A DNA stretch of 64,000 bases from Hirudo medicinalis (lineage: Eukaryota; Annelida; Clitellata; Hirudinida; Hirudinidae): contig MPNW01000118.1 of NCBI GenBank assembly GCA_011800805.1, positions 57,678 to 121,677 on the forward strand. The letters run 5' to 3'. The notes below the pieces were generated by a model. It made no database searches. It saw only the letters and a list, made by a program, of their open reading frames with translations, and was not told where the DNA came from. A program made the translations under genes and the position numbers. Below, in pieces: positions 12,057-24,876 of this stretch. How positions within the stretch are numbered: the stretch's first letter is position 1; the number at the start of each line of letters is the position of its first letter.

Positions 12057-13581
12057 CGCGTACGATCTGCAGACAGAACCAACGTCTTTAAATGCTTAGC
12101 GGTCAATTTTTCGTGAAGATATTAACAAGCGAGAACACAACGGGAACACGGGTTTCTCGTCGGGAAATTGGAATGAATAAGACAGTTCAGAACGCTTTCT
12201 AGACCAGTAATTAATACATACACATTGTTAATAAAATTCTGAAAAGCTAAAATTTTAAGATAAGAATCGCTAATTACTGTAACTAACAACAAAAAGCTAC
12301 ACTGAGACGCGTTGCATATTCTAAACAGCGATTTGTTTGGATTTTATGGAGAGCCGAGAATGGCCAAAAACAAAGTCATTTATTTCAGCTTCATCCAACC
12401 TGCGTTTTTTAATTATGCTATTACAAATAAAATACGTAATAATTAAATATTAAGTTAAATATCTGTTATTATCGGAAATGTTTTTATTGTGCTTTTGCAG
12501 ATTACATATTTACAAAATGTTTCACCAATGCAATGACAATATTTTGTTTTATATTCGCAACATACATTATGAAAATTGAAAACCATTTAATGATTGCAGT
12601 TATCTTCCGTGAAAATTCACGTGCAGTAAGGAGAGATTTTGGCTATCTGCCTTGAAAATTCAAGTGTGGAAAAGATATAACTGCTGCATCCTAGAATTGC
12701 CGACAGTACAAATTATACATGTTTTAAAAAGTAATTTTGAGGAGTTTTAAAATATGTAATCGTTATATTACAATTCCTCCACTCAACTTTAACTTCCGGT
12801 TTTTGTATTAAAAATCGCGATAAACACTTAAGTTATAATATGTTAAATATAATTCTCATATAAGTATGTTTGTTACAAATCTCGTAAGATATTACATGCA
12901 TTTGCATCTCTAACGGTTGGCTTTTAATCTAATTTTCCTGAATTTTTAGAATTGTTCAATCATAGCAGATTTCACACTCATCATCATCAATAGCCTAAAA
13001 CTTAAGACATGTGGAAAATAATGTTTTGTTTTAATTTATGCAATATTTTAACTAAGTTTTGTAATAGTAATAGTTTTGTAAATTTTCACGGCAGATGACA
13101 TTTTCGCATTTTTTAAATAGCATAATCTCGTGATATCATCACTGTCAAATATGCTTCCAAATAAATCAATTTTAATAACAAATAATTTCTACGGTTAATA
13201 ATATTATATTAATCAACACAACAATTTGATTTCTTGGCTTTAAAGGCGAATATGCATATATTAGAATTATTAACGTTAAGTAATCCATGAAGCGCAATAT
13301 TGTCTTGTTTGAAATTGTTTGTGCTTATTCGAGGCTATTTTTAACAATGCAAATAATGCAGGGGCATTTGGCCCACTTCTGGTTTATAAATGGCAAATGT
13401 GGCCGATAAATTGCCGTTTACGGGTTAGGGCTGGCACACAAACCGGTAGCAATTGTGACTGATCTCCATAAGACGCGCGAAAATGTTTGATACTGGAAAA
13501 TGCAATTAAACACAAATCTGGAGAAATGTACGATTTAAAATGAAGTGCTCGAAATTCAACCTTTAGACTTTCAAGTTTGTG
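12057..13581. other. Intergenic region between CK1 (-) and the DUF4806 gene (+)
   Basis: This is AT-rich sequence upstream of both divergent genes. A possible acceptor (TCTGCAG) just upstream of the CK1 start suggests a 5' UTR intron. I see no coding exon or repeat family here. Confidence 0.4.
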
Positions 13582-16500
13582 ATGGACCACAACTATCAGT
13601 TTGATGAATCTTATGCGGTGAAACGTCGAAAGATTGAAACATTAGCTAGGTTATGTTACATATTTAATATGGCGATGATGGAGTTTTCGGTCGAAGGATG
13701 TTGACGAATAAAAATATTAACCATTCATTGAGTTCGAGTCACTCAGACATTATGTTTTGAGCTTTTTTAATCGATGCATCAGATTTTGATTGTTATCATT
13801 AATTACAGTGACAAAGGTTTTGGAGATGGAGATCCAAACCTAGTGAATAAATTGACCTCATGGGCAATAGAAGAATCCATTGGAAATTCCTCATTTTCCA
13901 ATTTATTAGAGATAATTAAACCTCATTGTGCTCAACAAGTTCAAAGAGGTTATCTGGCTTTGCATTGAATTAATTGTGTGTAATGAAGTGAATTAAGTAA
14001 ATGAAGTGCAATTTCATAGAAGATGGCAAATATGCTGAACAAACTGACTTACGGAATATATCAGTTTTAAAAAGATCCCAAAAAAGTCTGTTGGGATCAA
14101 GGGAGGAGGGAGAGCTCATCGAAATCAGTAATTCCTGATCTTGTTTTAAGAATTATCTGTTGACAAAAACTTGAGATAAACCAAAAACTTCTTCAAAAAT
14201 GTTATTGGCATCATTAAATTGGTACTCTTGATTGGTATGTGAAAAAACCCTAACATTGCATTATTAAATTCAATTTAAGCATGTGATGCAAGCATTGTAT
14301 ATCGTGCTACTGTTTTTCTAAGTCATTATTTTATTTTGTTCATAGCTTTTAGGCCACATGATATCTATTGTGAGACAGAAACCTTGAAATGTTCTCAAAA
14401 TGGTGAGAATTACATTCTTCATTGTAACTTAATGTCAATATTTTCCCATAAATTGCTGCACCTTTATTCAGGTTCATCAGAAATAGTCAAATTGGCATCA
14501 TCTGATCCAGATCATCTCACCTTCGAAAAGCGTGTTGGTTATTTTAAAAAAATGTTTGACCTGATTTGTTGCTTTATTAATTCATCTACTTTTAAAGTCC
14601 AGAGGATTGAGTTGAAGCTAGACACCATACTTAAGGAAAATGCAGAAATCAAAAAGTTACTTACCAGCCTTAACCAATATCTGCCAAAACAGAGATTCAG
14701 TATGGTTGATTCACCTGGGGACATAGCTTTGCCAATCAAAACACCTGAGGAATTTCTTGATGTTGAGAAAAGTCTGGCATCAGATGACTTTTATAAATCA
14801 TTTGTTAGTACAACGGTGGTTGTGTATTGTAGTGGATTATTTGGAAAACAGGTTTTTTCTAATTTAAACAAATTCTAATATTTAAAAATTTGAATTAATT
14901 GAAAAAATGTAGATATCCTTAATCAACCTACTTACTAGTTATAATAATACTAATCTTTTTATAAACGGATCTTGAATTTAGCGTTACTGCTCCGACAGAG
15001 TGTTCAGATTGCATTTTAAAATAATTATAATAAAAACTGCAGGTGGAAAAGTTGTCACTGTGTGGAGGCTTCTCGACAAAGGATGTCATCCACAGAATAA
15101 TGAAGACACTGCTTCTCCACGAGCTCTCGTTGAATGTCACTTGGTCGGGCAAAGTGACGGGGAAGCTCGGATTCCAGGGCTCTTTGATCTCGAAGGCCGT
15201 CATTGGTAGTTATTTTTGTCTTGTTTATTGGTTCCATACCTGCTACAACCATTTTTGTTCATTTGTTTATTGAATTACAATGAAATAATAACAGTTTATT
15301 TGAATTCTGCTGTATGAATGTGGGAAGCACATTTGGCACCTCAATTCAAATCATCTGCCTCTGTATCTTTCAATGGAGATCAGACAAGCGATAAGACAAA
15401 TGAGCAAAATGTTCGATCATATCAGATTATGAATGATACTAGTATGAATAATTTTATTGAATCTCTTGAAAGTACCGATCGGTCTGATGTATTTTCTCTG
15501 TGTTATTATTCTCATACTGGAGATTCATTTAAGAAATTGAACATTATGTCAATTTATCAAATTCATTTTTATCGAACAGCAATATTTATGTACAAATGCC
15601 ATCATCATATGTTACCTCTAATATTTGATAACCATTTTGCTCTGAACCTTTTATGTCCACATGATACCAGAAATTGGACTCCACATCAACCCAATTTTGC
15701 CAGCTCCAATGATCCTTGGTACCTCAGTTATATAATTTGCTTCCTGAGATTCCAAGACAGTTTCATTTAAGGCAGAATTGTCCTCTGAAAACTCAAACCC
15801 AGCTTTTCTCCACCAATTTCTGATACCAACCTTTGCTTGAATTTCTGAGCCACCCTTGGGAAGAACAAAAATCTTTGAATCCCATCTGAAGGACAAGTGC
15901 CTTGGCTTTTGCTATGGGCATTTCTCCAGACATTTGAGCATTCTTTCCTCACATATCCAAAAAGTAGGCCCAAACGGACTTGTCTATGCTTTCGGATGTG
16001 TTTAAACTTAAGTTTGGTGCCACTTTCTGCAGCCTTCATAATATTTTCTGTAGTTTTAATGGTGCCAGAAAGTGTGGATGGCTTAATTTGGTACTTTTTA
16101 GTGATATGGCCCTTGTTTCTACCACCGAAACTGATTTTTTTCAATTTCTCTTGCATCTCTTCGAATGTTTATTTTTGTAATTATTTTTTTTATAAAGACA
16201 AGCTTTTACTAAAATGAAAACAAAAGTCCATAAAAATCGCTTTATAATTTTTATCAAAATTTATATTTTTATAACATTTTAAGAATTTAAAAACAAACAA
16301 AAATCATGAATTTTTTTTATTTAGGCAGTTTAAATTATGTGGGGACCAAAATGCTTTCCATTGATTGGCTAATGAGAAAATTCGTTGATGAGAATATTTT
16401 TAACTTATAAAGCATTGAGATTTGGCTGGGTCTGCATAGCAGTTTCATTCTAAGATTTCTTTGAAGAGAACTTTATAAAGTGGTTTTACTGTAAATAATG

Positions 16501-16715
16501 TGATGCAAAATGTGCATCATATTATAATAAGTAATTAGAATACATTAATTATATATAATTATTCCCCAGACAGTGTAAGGAGAAACAGTGAAACATCCTC
16601 AGCTTCTGATGCAGAGTGTGAGAAAGAGATAAAATCCTGGTTACGTAATGCTTCAGACAGAAATGGCGGCCGCATGAAGCGACGCCAAGTCATAAATTGT
16701 CTTCCTTTTGCATAA
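13582..16715 (+). CDS. DUF4806-domain protein of unknown function
   Basis: Six exons (13582-13649, 13809-13948, 14346-14402, 14472-14803, 15043-15205, 16570-16715) join to an intact 301-aa frame. An N-terminal helix-rich part (LVNKLTSWAIEES, FSNLLEIIKPHC) precedes a predicted coiled segment (VQRIELKLDTILKENAEIKK). The DUF4806 core follows: ALPIKTPEEFLDVEKSL, FSTKDVIHRIM and WSGKVTGKLGFQGS. The C-terminus has the basic motif KSWLRNASDRNGGRMKRR. DUF4806 proteins are often multicopy and transposon-associated in animals, but their role is not known to me. This copy looks intact despite transposon debris in its last intron. A nucleic-acid role is only suggested by the basic tail. Confidence 0.8.
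15400..15690 (+). mobile_element. LINE reverse transcriptase remnant (C-terminal fragments)
   Basis: Within the last intron of the DUF4806 gene, a frame reads IYQIHFYRTAIFMYKCHHHM and then LPLIFDNHFALN, followed by a TRNW segment. This matches the region after the palm of jockey/CR1-like reverse transcriptases, usually ending in a YNTR motif. The preceding NDTSMNNFIESLESTDRSDV resembles sequence upstream of the polymerase core. The catalytic middle is missing, so this is an internally deleted, dead copy. Confidence 0.5.
15767..16156 (-). mobile_element. Tigger/pogo transposase N-terminus, frameshifted remnant
   Basis: The frame starting at 16156 encodes a psq-type helix-turn-helix (ITKKYQIKPSTLSGTIKTTE). 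After a frame change comes MSGEMPIAKAKALVLQMGF and then FCSSQGWLRN, the CENP-B-type second DNA-binding domain. A further shift leads to KFKQRLVSEIGGEK. At least two frame changes and no DDE domain show an inactive fragment. It lies antisense in the last intron of the DUF4806 gene, beside the LINE remnant. Confidence 0.75.
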
Positions 16716-18928
16716 ACAATAGTCATTGTCCTTGCACATTCATTTGGCAGCTGTTTAAAAATCTTCAAATCAATTTTTTTTTTATTTTGTCATGATTGTC
16801 CGAGTTGGTTAAACAGTTATTGGCTCATTAACCAGCTTTTTTAAGATATCTCAGATGTAAGATCCATTATTGTCTTGTTGTTTAATTCAACGTTTTATTC
16901 ATTGATCCCTGATCACGCTTCTGTTTTTCAATGTGGTTTAAATGTCATATCATACAACAAACTCGAAATGTCACAATTGCATTGTACTTCAGATGTGGGC
17001 CTGCTTTGATGGTCTCAAGCATCTGAGTTGATCAAGTGTTTATTTGGTCACTAGAGCATCATTCTGAGTGAAGTTTTTAATTTTGGTATGTGCCACTGTT
17101 ACTCACATGTTATTTTATGCCTACTTGCTACATATTTTGTTACATGCATATTTCTGCCTATCTTCTCCTGTACAAATCAAAATTAGCTGTTGCTCATAGC
17201 TGAACGAAGGCTAAACATTTTACACTCTTGTAATCCAATTTCATTTGATATTTTGGTGGGTGAGTTACATTTACGAAGGAATGTGTCATTTCAAGTCGCA
17301 ATTTCCTAAAATTGTTCAAAATGTGGCTCACATCCCTTTAGTCCAACTTTCAAAGCCCGTCCCTGCGAGCTGCTCAGAGGGTGTTTGCATTCGTATGTAA
17401 GGATATTGTATCAAGTTGCGCTGGTGCTGTATGCACGTTGTGATGCAGTTTCAATGCAACGTTAAGCGGACATTTGCGCCTCACAAACCTTTAACACGCC
17501 TCCAGATACATCCGGTTATATCTCCTAATAGCACCAGGTGATGTTACAACAAGCGGCGTACCAGGCTTTCAATTCATTAAACGTCATGCCATTAAATAGT
17601 ATAAATGTAAACTCCAATTTCCCAATGATTCTCACAAGTAAAATATTCTACGATCGATAAGCTGACAAGCTTAAGACTTAAGACGTCAAAGAATGATTGA
17701 GTGCTTTTTAATGCCTCGACTGGTCTCAAACAATGTAATGTTATTCACGCATGGTCCCTACCACGTCCACTTCGAGGTACACAGCTCAAGAGAGAGTTGA
17801 ATATTGGAAATAAGAAATCAGAAAAATAAGTTCCCGTTGCGCTCGTTAAAATAACTCTGCGATAAAAATGGAAGGAGAAATCAAAAACACAAGGAAGTGA
17901 GGGCAGAAAAACAAAGTCGAGTAAAAACATCAGTCGATTGCAACGAGTCACACTTTGTCGTCACCTGTCGATAGGAGGACCAATCCACACAACGACCAAA
18001 ATATCGGCGTACGAAAGCATGTCTTGTCGGCATCCAAAGAAAATTGTCAGTGAGATTCGAGGTTTAAATGCCATTGTGACAGCTGATTGTTTGGCTGTTC
18101 CTCCACTCAAAGACAACAGTCCAAAGGAAACTGAAGCAGAGTAATTAAATGACTTCATGATGACCTGCTTTCGAGGGAAACTGAGTCGATGCCGAGTAGC
18201 AAAGCATTTGCAAACCCACACAATCAATAATAATAATATTGTAATGATTGTCGTAATGATAATAATATAAAACGATAAATAATATTTATAATTTAAATAT
18301 TCACATAAGATGATAATGACGATGACGTTTATAATCAATCTACGGAGTTAAACCAAGTCCTGCTAAAGTTCAACAATCTTCGAATATCATCGAAACGTCA
18401 ACAGTGAGCAACAACATTCCTCACAACTGATATTTGATCATGATTTTGATGGTTTTTAAATGGAAAATAATGATAAAAAATGAGCTATTGACTAATTAGC
18501 GACCAACAACAACAATAATAATAACTGTTACAATAACAATAATAATTGTCATAGTTATCACCATCACCATGCTCATTATTAAGGAAATGGAAGGTTGACA
18601 AAGTCAAAGCAAACAGCCACTCAAAATGGAATGGACAAATGCCATTTCACCCAACACGACACCATGGAGCGAGTCACGCCACTGATCAAAGACACTCACA
18701 GTACGACCACAATCATCACCATTTTTACCTTTAGTTACCATTGCTATCTTTGAATTTCTACCCGAACAATCGCTTGACGAACAGGTCGACGACAACAGTC
18801 ACAAGAGTATCGAGCTCAAACTTCAGAGGACACACACAGAAAAACATCGTCGACACTAACAGTAGCAACAGTATTAATAATAATAATAACACTAACAATG
18901 TTAATAATAATAATCATCGTCGTCGTCA
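16716..18928. other. Intergenic region between the DUF4806 gene (+) and SMURF (-)
   Basis: I see no supportable gene. Open frames at 17938-18144 and 17961-18338 lack homology I recognise. The part next to SMURF (18200-18930) is rich in AAT, AAC and CAC runs and probably contains the SMURF 3' UTR. Confidence 0.4.
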
Positions 18929-21900
18929 TCATTCAACGGTGAACCCGCACGTTTCTTCGACCGCACAGGTCAGCTTGTCGAGGAATTTCTCGTAGGTTTC
19001 GTATTCTGGAAGGTCGATCCTGTTGAAGCTGAATTTTGAAAGAAGAACCATTGAAGCCATCAAGTGATTTATGTTCATCATTATCGACGTCGTCGTCATC
19101 ACCATCACACAAAGGATTGTTTTATAAATTTATGCTGATAAACTATATGTACTATACAAATGTACTATAATTATTAACTTATTATTTCGTGGATGAACCA
19201 ATCAATTAACGAAGATTAATTAAGACTAATTAATCAGTGCGCATCAGCATTTGAAGCACAATGTTTCATCTTTAAAGCATATTATTTGTTAGCAAGCAAA
19301 GCACCAACCAGGTGTGAGCTTTGGGGAGGTTGTCGGTGCTCGCTTCGATTTGGTGGATGGTGAAGAGTCGAGGTCCCTGTGAACCTGTTGAACCTGGAAT
19401 AATTAGTGGCTTGCATGCATAATTAATGGGACAAGTAAGCAGAAATCCCATCAACCTTGTGGTATCAAAAGATGTGAATGCCCTGCACCAATAGCACAAT
19501 GGCAAGCAAATACCAGGAAAAACAAACTTGCTTTCAAGCATCTTTAGTCTTTGCCAGTAACAAGACACCAAATATCATCAAGGTTAAAGGTTAAACCAGC
19601 TCAAAGGTCATGCAAACCTTGTAGGGCCTTGAACCCCTGCAGCGGTACCCTAGAGCTTCCGGTGACGAACTGCAGGAGTCTCGCTCTCCTCTCCTCGTCG
19701 AATTCTTCGACCGCCCTCCAGAACCACTTGACGACATTCGATGACGATGAACAGTGCTTCAGTCGGGTGTTCTTCTTCCAGTCCTCGATGTCGATCTTGC
19801 CCAATCCACCAATCATAAGCTGCAGGGAAACAGATCAACAAAAATGATGATGATGATGATGATGGTTGTTTAAGAAATCAATCTTGTAAAATCGGATATA
19901 ATGATTTTATTGAGTTTTAATTACACCTAATTACTCATTGGCAATGGAAACAGTTAACAAAAATGCTAATGAAATATGGAGAAATAATAAAACCATCAAA
20001 ATGGGTGCTATCAATTAATGATCATAATCAGCACACATACCTCAATTTCCCTCTCGTCGAATGGCTTGAGGAGGTGTTGTGAGACCAATTCGTTGAGCCC
20101 CTTCTGGAGGGCTGCAAACTGACTCTCCACACCCCTCATGAACCTCCAGTTAACATAGAGCCTGGAATAAATTAACTTGCATCAACATAATAACTAATAT
20201 ATTATTATTATTATTATTACATAACAGCTCATTAAAAAAATAACTTATTAAGCTTATAAAATATTGCATGGATGTGCAATAGAAATGCTTTCTTGGCGCA
20301 TCCTTCCATGTCTAAGTCAGCATAATTTTAAGACAAATTTCCAAAAAATGGATCACTGAACAGCAACATTTTGAAACATTAAGAAACAAGAAATAAAAAA
20401 TAGAGGAAAGTAAATAAATAAAAACTGAATTAATTGGCAAGTATCATTTAAAATTACAACAAATTATAAATATCAACCAACAAAATAATAAAAATAAAAT
20501 AATAAGAAAACAATAATAATAAATAAGAAACAATAAATAACAAATAAAACAAATAAGAAAGAAATACAGTCCACAAGTTAGTTGTCAACTCCACAATCGT
20601 AAATTGAAACAATGCAGACGTAACGAGTAGTCTTACATCAATGCCAATTTAATGCCTTAGCATTTACCATGATCAACCACTCAACCCCCCTGATCTGACC
20701 GGTCATTCACCCAACCCCCCCAAAGAGTCCCTGACGACTGACTTGACATATTCCCTCTTGTTTTCCTCGGTCACCTGAACGTCCCTTCCTCCTGGCTTCA
20801 GTTCGTGCTCCTTCCTCTCGCCAAATGCTTCGTGATCCACGCAGAACACCTGGTCCAACACCTCTGATATGTTGTTCTCCCTGTAACGATGCAACGGTGT
20901 TGATGCTAATTAGGAGGGGGTGATGACGATGATTATTAATCATCAAATGGGATATGATGGTGATAAGTATGATGATGATCATCAAGGAGTGGAATATGAT
21001 GGTGAAATATCATTCCTCATTATTAAACTTCAAGTTTGACATTAAGCGTCACAACCACTTTCATCATCATCATGGAACATAAAGGCCTTAGAAATTCCTC
21101 CCTCACAAGATCCACACGAGGCTCCTGTGAAGTTCAGGGTCGACGGCTTCTAGGTCGTCCAAGGAGATGGGCTTTCCGAGGAGTTGCTTGTAGAAGGGCA
21201 GCGTGAATCCCCCGTCGAGGTAGTGCCCGTGGAATATGGCCATCCCGATGATGCGACCAACAAAGTGGAAATAAGAGAGGTGGTCCTGGCGAGAAGAGGG
21301 GCAGAGTTAATTGTTGATTATGTTATTACAATTATTATTATTATTATTAAACTGCAATTAGTATTAATATAAAACAATATAAAATTATTTATTTATTATT
21401 TAAAAATAATTACTAATGTAAGATACATACTTGTTTAGTAAATGTTAGTTTATTTAAATTAAAATTATTGTCAACATAATTTCAAGTCTACTTAAAGCGC
21501 CCTCTAATCATTAGCAAAGAAGTTCGTATGCCAGAACTTCGACCCTACCGGGTTGACCCCAGAGTCGGGGTTGATCTGAAGGGTGTAGATGTCATCCCTC
21601 GAATACTGGAAGAGTCCGTAGTAGGGGTTGAGCATTTCGTGAGATAACAGATACAACCACTCTCTGGTGAATAAATTTTAATTGTTCTCTTAATATCATT
21701 TAATTTAATTAACAGAATATTATTCAATTAAATTTAATAATTTACATTATTTTATTAGTCACTAATTTATTTTATTATTATTTATTTAATTAAAGGCTTT
21801 AGACATGTGAGACATGTGAAAATATTTTGGCTTCCAATTACTGTACAAACTTGGAATTTTCGGTTAATGGTTTAATTAGATTCAAAAGATGAAGTGCGCA

Positions 21901-24284
21901 ATAATAAAATAATAATAATAATGATATTAATAAAATAATAATAATAAATAAATAAGAAAAAAAGAAACATCTGCAAGGATGTGATTTAAAAAGCGTGAAA
22001 TGTGAAACTAAAAAATAATTTTTAATGACAACAACAACAAGAAATAATAATAAAAATAACAACAACAATAACAATAATAACAATGATAAAAATAAGGCAA
22101 ATAAGAATATCACTTGCTCTTTAATGTGAAACATTATTCAATGCATAAATCAAAGTTTACAAAGGAAGAGCAAATATGAACAGCACAAGTACGGGATAAG
22201 CGACCACTCACCTGGCAATGCNNNNNNNNNNNNNNNNNNNNNNNNNNNNNNNNNNNNNNNNNNNNNNNNNNNNNNNNNNNNNNNNNNNNNNNNNNNNNNN
22301 NNNNNNTAGGAATCCTTTGGGTGACAAATCGACCAATGAGTGAAAGGTCAACATTAGCATGACCAATTTATAAATGAGGTCGGTTGGATGAACATTAATG
22401 GTGATGGTTATTATTAATATCATCATCATCACCATCGTTATCATTAGAAAATATTCTTATCATCAATATTATTATGCTTTAGTTATGACCAGTTGGAGGT
22501 TGATGGCTGTGGACTGTGTGAATGAATGGCAATAAACAATGCCATCAATTAGAATAAGAAAATTGTAGATTATAAATACATAGAAACACCTCAAAGATCT
22601 CCTCCCTGGACACTTCGATCCTGCAGTGACCAGCCTGCGGCTGCATTGAGTGAAGCTCTTGTCGGAGCATTTTCAACTTCTGGACCAAGTCCCTTCGATA
22701 TTTGGGCAGGGGGGACTCGCACCTGTTCTCCTGGGGAGGAGGAGGAGGAGGAGGAGTGTGCCGACCGGAGGAAGACGATTGGACGGCCGAGGAGGAGCTG
22801 CCCCGCGGCGTCCTCGCATCGTTGGTCGGACTGGAGGTGGACTGAGTCGTCGTTGTCGTCGGAGGCATGTTGTTGTTCGATGCAGTTCGAGATGTTGCTG
22901 TGGATTCTGTCTGCTCGTTTAAGTTGCAGACCATGTTGCTCTCTCGACTGGAAGTAGACAAACTTCATGTTAATGGAGTAAATAAACAAAATCTCACATA
23001 TTTCAACTTAAATAGCTGAGATTCAAAAACTAATTGACATTGAAATCAAAAGTCACAAGTAGAAATCTCAGTCAACCTCACCAAGTTGACATTAAACAAA
23101 TACCCACACAACCAACAATGAATCATCCATCCATCAGATGATGTCTCCCATTTATCAGCCACCACAAACTTTGGCTTAATCATAACATGGTTCAAATTCA
23201 GAAAACACTTATTAAACCATCACCATAGGCATCATTGCCATCATGACCACCATCCTCTTCATCATCATCATCATCAATCACCATCAACTAACAGTCTCTG
23301 CTGTATGAGATGAAGGTTTGCCGAAAGTCTTGGATCGGTGAACTGAGTCGTCCTCTTGGAATGATCGACAAAGTACGGCCGACCGGTGGAGGTCTGCCTC
23401 TTCTCCCAACCTGCTGGCAGAGGGCCGAGGATCTCCTCATCACACAGCTGACTCAAATCTCTGTATAACAACAACAGGATAGTAAATATGCTTAATCCAA
23501 GGATGGAGTAATACCAATGAAAATGTTTATTTTTTTAAATTTATTTATTTACATCGTGTAAGACGTTAAATGTGTTGGAAGTGATGAGATTAATTACAGT
23601 TATTTTCAAAAGTTACATATAATTATTTGGTTAATAGAAGCAAAACAAAGATTATTCAGAAAAACTTAAGAAGTTACATGGTTGATCATTGATAAATGTT
23701 TTACCTGGGTACCCTGGGATCATGCCATGAACTGACTCCTGACTGTGTGTGCAGGTAGTACACCTGACCTTGTGAGGTGGTTCTCTGTTCTTTTCAGTGG
23801 AGAATAAAATGCTTTTGTAAAAGCATAATAACGGGAAAATTAGTCGACTAATAATAGAAATAAATACTGTATAAAAAAAAACTTTGTAAAAACACGTTTT
23901 TATTTCACCACCCAAAAAAATTGCACTAAAATGAGGAAATAGTTTTTTCAATCTGAGACGTATCAAAGGACATGGCTAACAACATTATCATGACTAAAAA
24001 TAAAAGCATGGGGACTCGCCATGTCAGCAAATAACCTAAAGAGACCTAAACAATGAATTGTCGTGATTGAACAAATTTTCATAGGATACTAAAGAAATGC
24101 AATTAACTGCATAAACATCTGTTTGTATGCTCAAGTGGAAATTCCTCATCACCATCGCCAACACCACCACCATCATCATCATAATCGTGGAAGAAAACAA
24201 GTACGTCTACGTCTCATTATAAGGGCACAAAAACACCAGCAAGTCTCAGGACGCTCTTTTGTCATCACCATCATCATCACCACC

Positions 24285-24318
<34 letters not shown>

Positions 24319-24843
24319 TCAACAACCTACCATATCCATCAGGCAGTTCGACTGCTCTGTGCAGTTGTGATCTGTTGAGGTAATTTTCCCTCCTGGTTGA
24401 TCTCCTTCTCCTCCTATCTCCCCCTTCCTGGTGGGTAAAACCATCCTCTCCTCCCCATCGACAGGGGTGGTCGGCGGAGGGGGTTCGTCTTCGTTCGCGT
24501 TGCTTTGACTGTCTGTCTCTTGCTGTTGATGTTGCTGATTGTTGTTGGTGAGGTGTTGCTGCTGCTGCTGTTGTTGCTGCTGTTGTTGAGGTTCCTCGTC
24601 GTGAGTTGGAGATAAATCGGAGAGGTCGTTGTCACTCCTCTCTGTAGCTGGTCTGAAAATTGACGACGATGATGATGATGATGAAGATGATGATGTTAAT
24701 GAAATGGACTACAAATTGAAGGTGCATGCGCAGTGATTCATCACCTCAACACCATGGGAACGGTTGGCATGGTCACCGTCCAAGTGTTTATCGACTTTCC
24801 GTGAATAACTCGTGATAAGTTGCTGTGACAGCAGAAATAAATG

Positions 24844-24876
<33 letters not shown>

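Noticed and set aside
21838..22134. 98-codon minus-strand Leu/Ile-rich frame that resembles a membrane protein
   Set aside because: It is made by AAT/AAC repeats in a SMURF intron and has no support as coding.
22646..22957. Plus-strand Arg/Glu-rich frames over GGA repeats
   Set aside because: They are shadows of the SMURF exon that encodes the poly-Pro tract.
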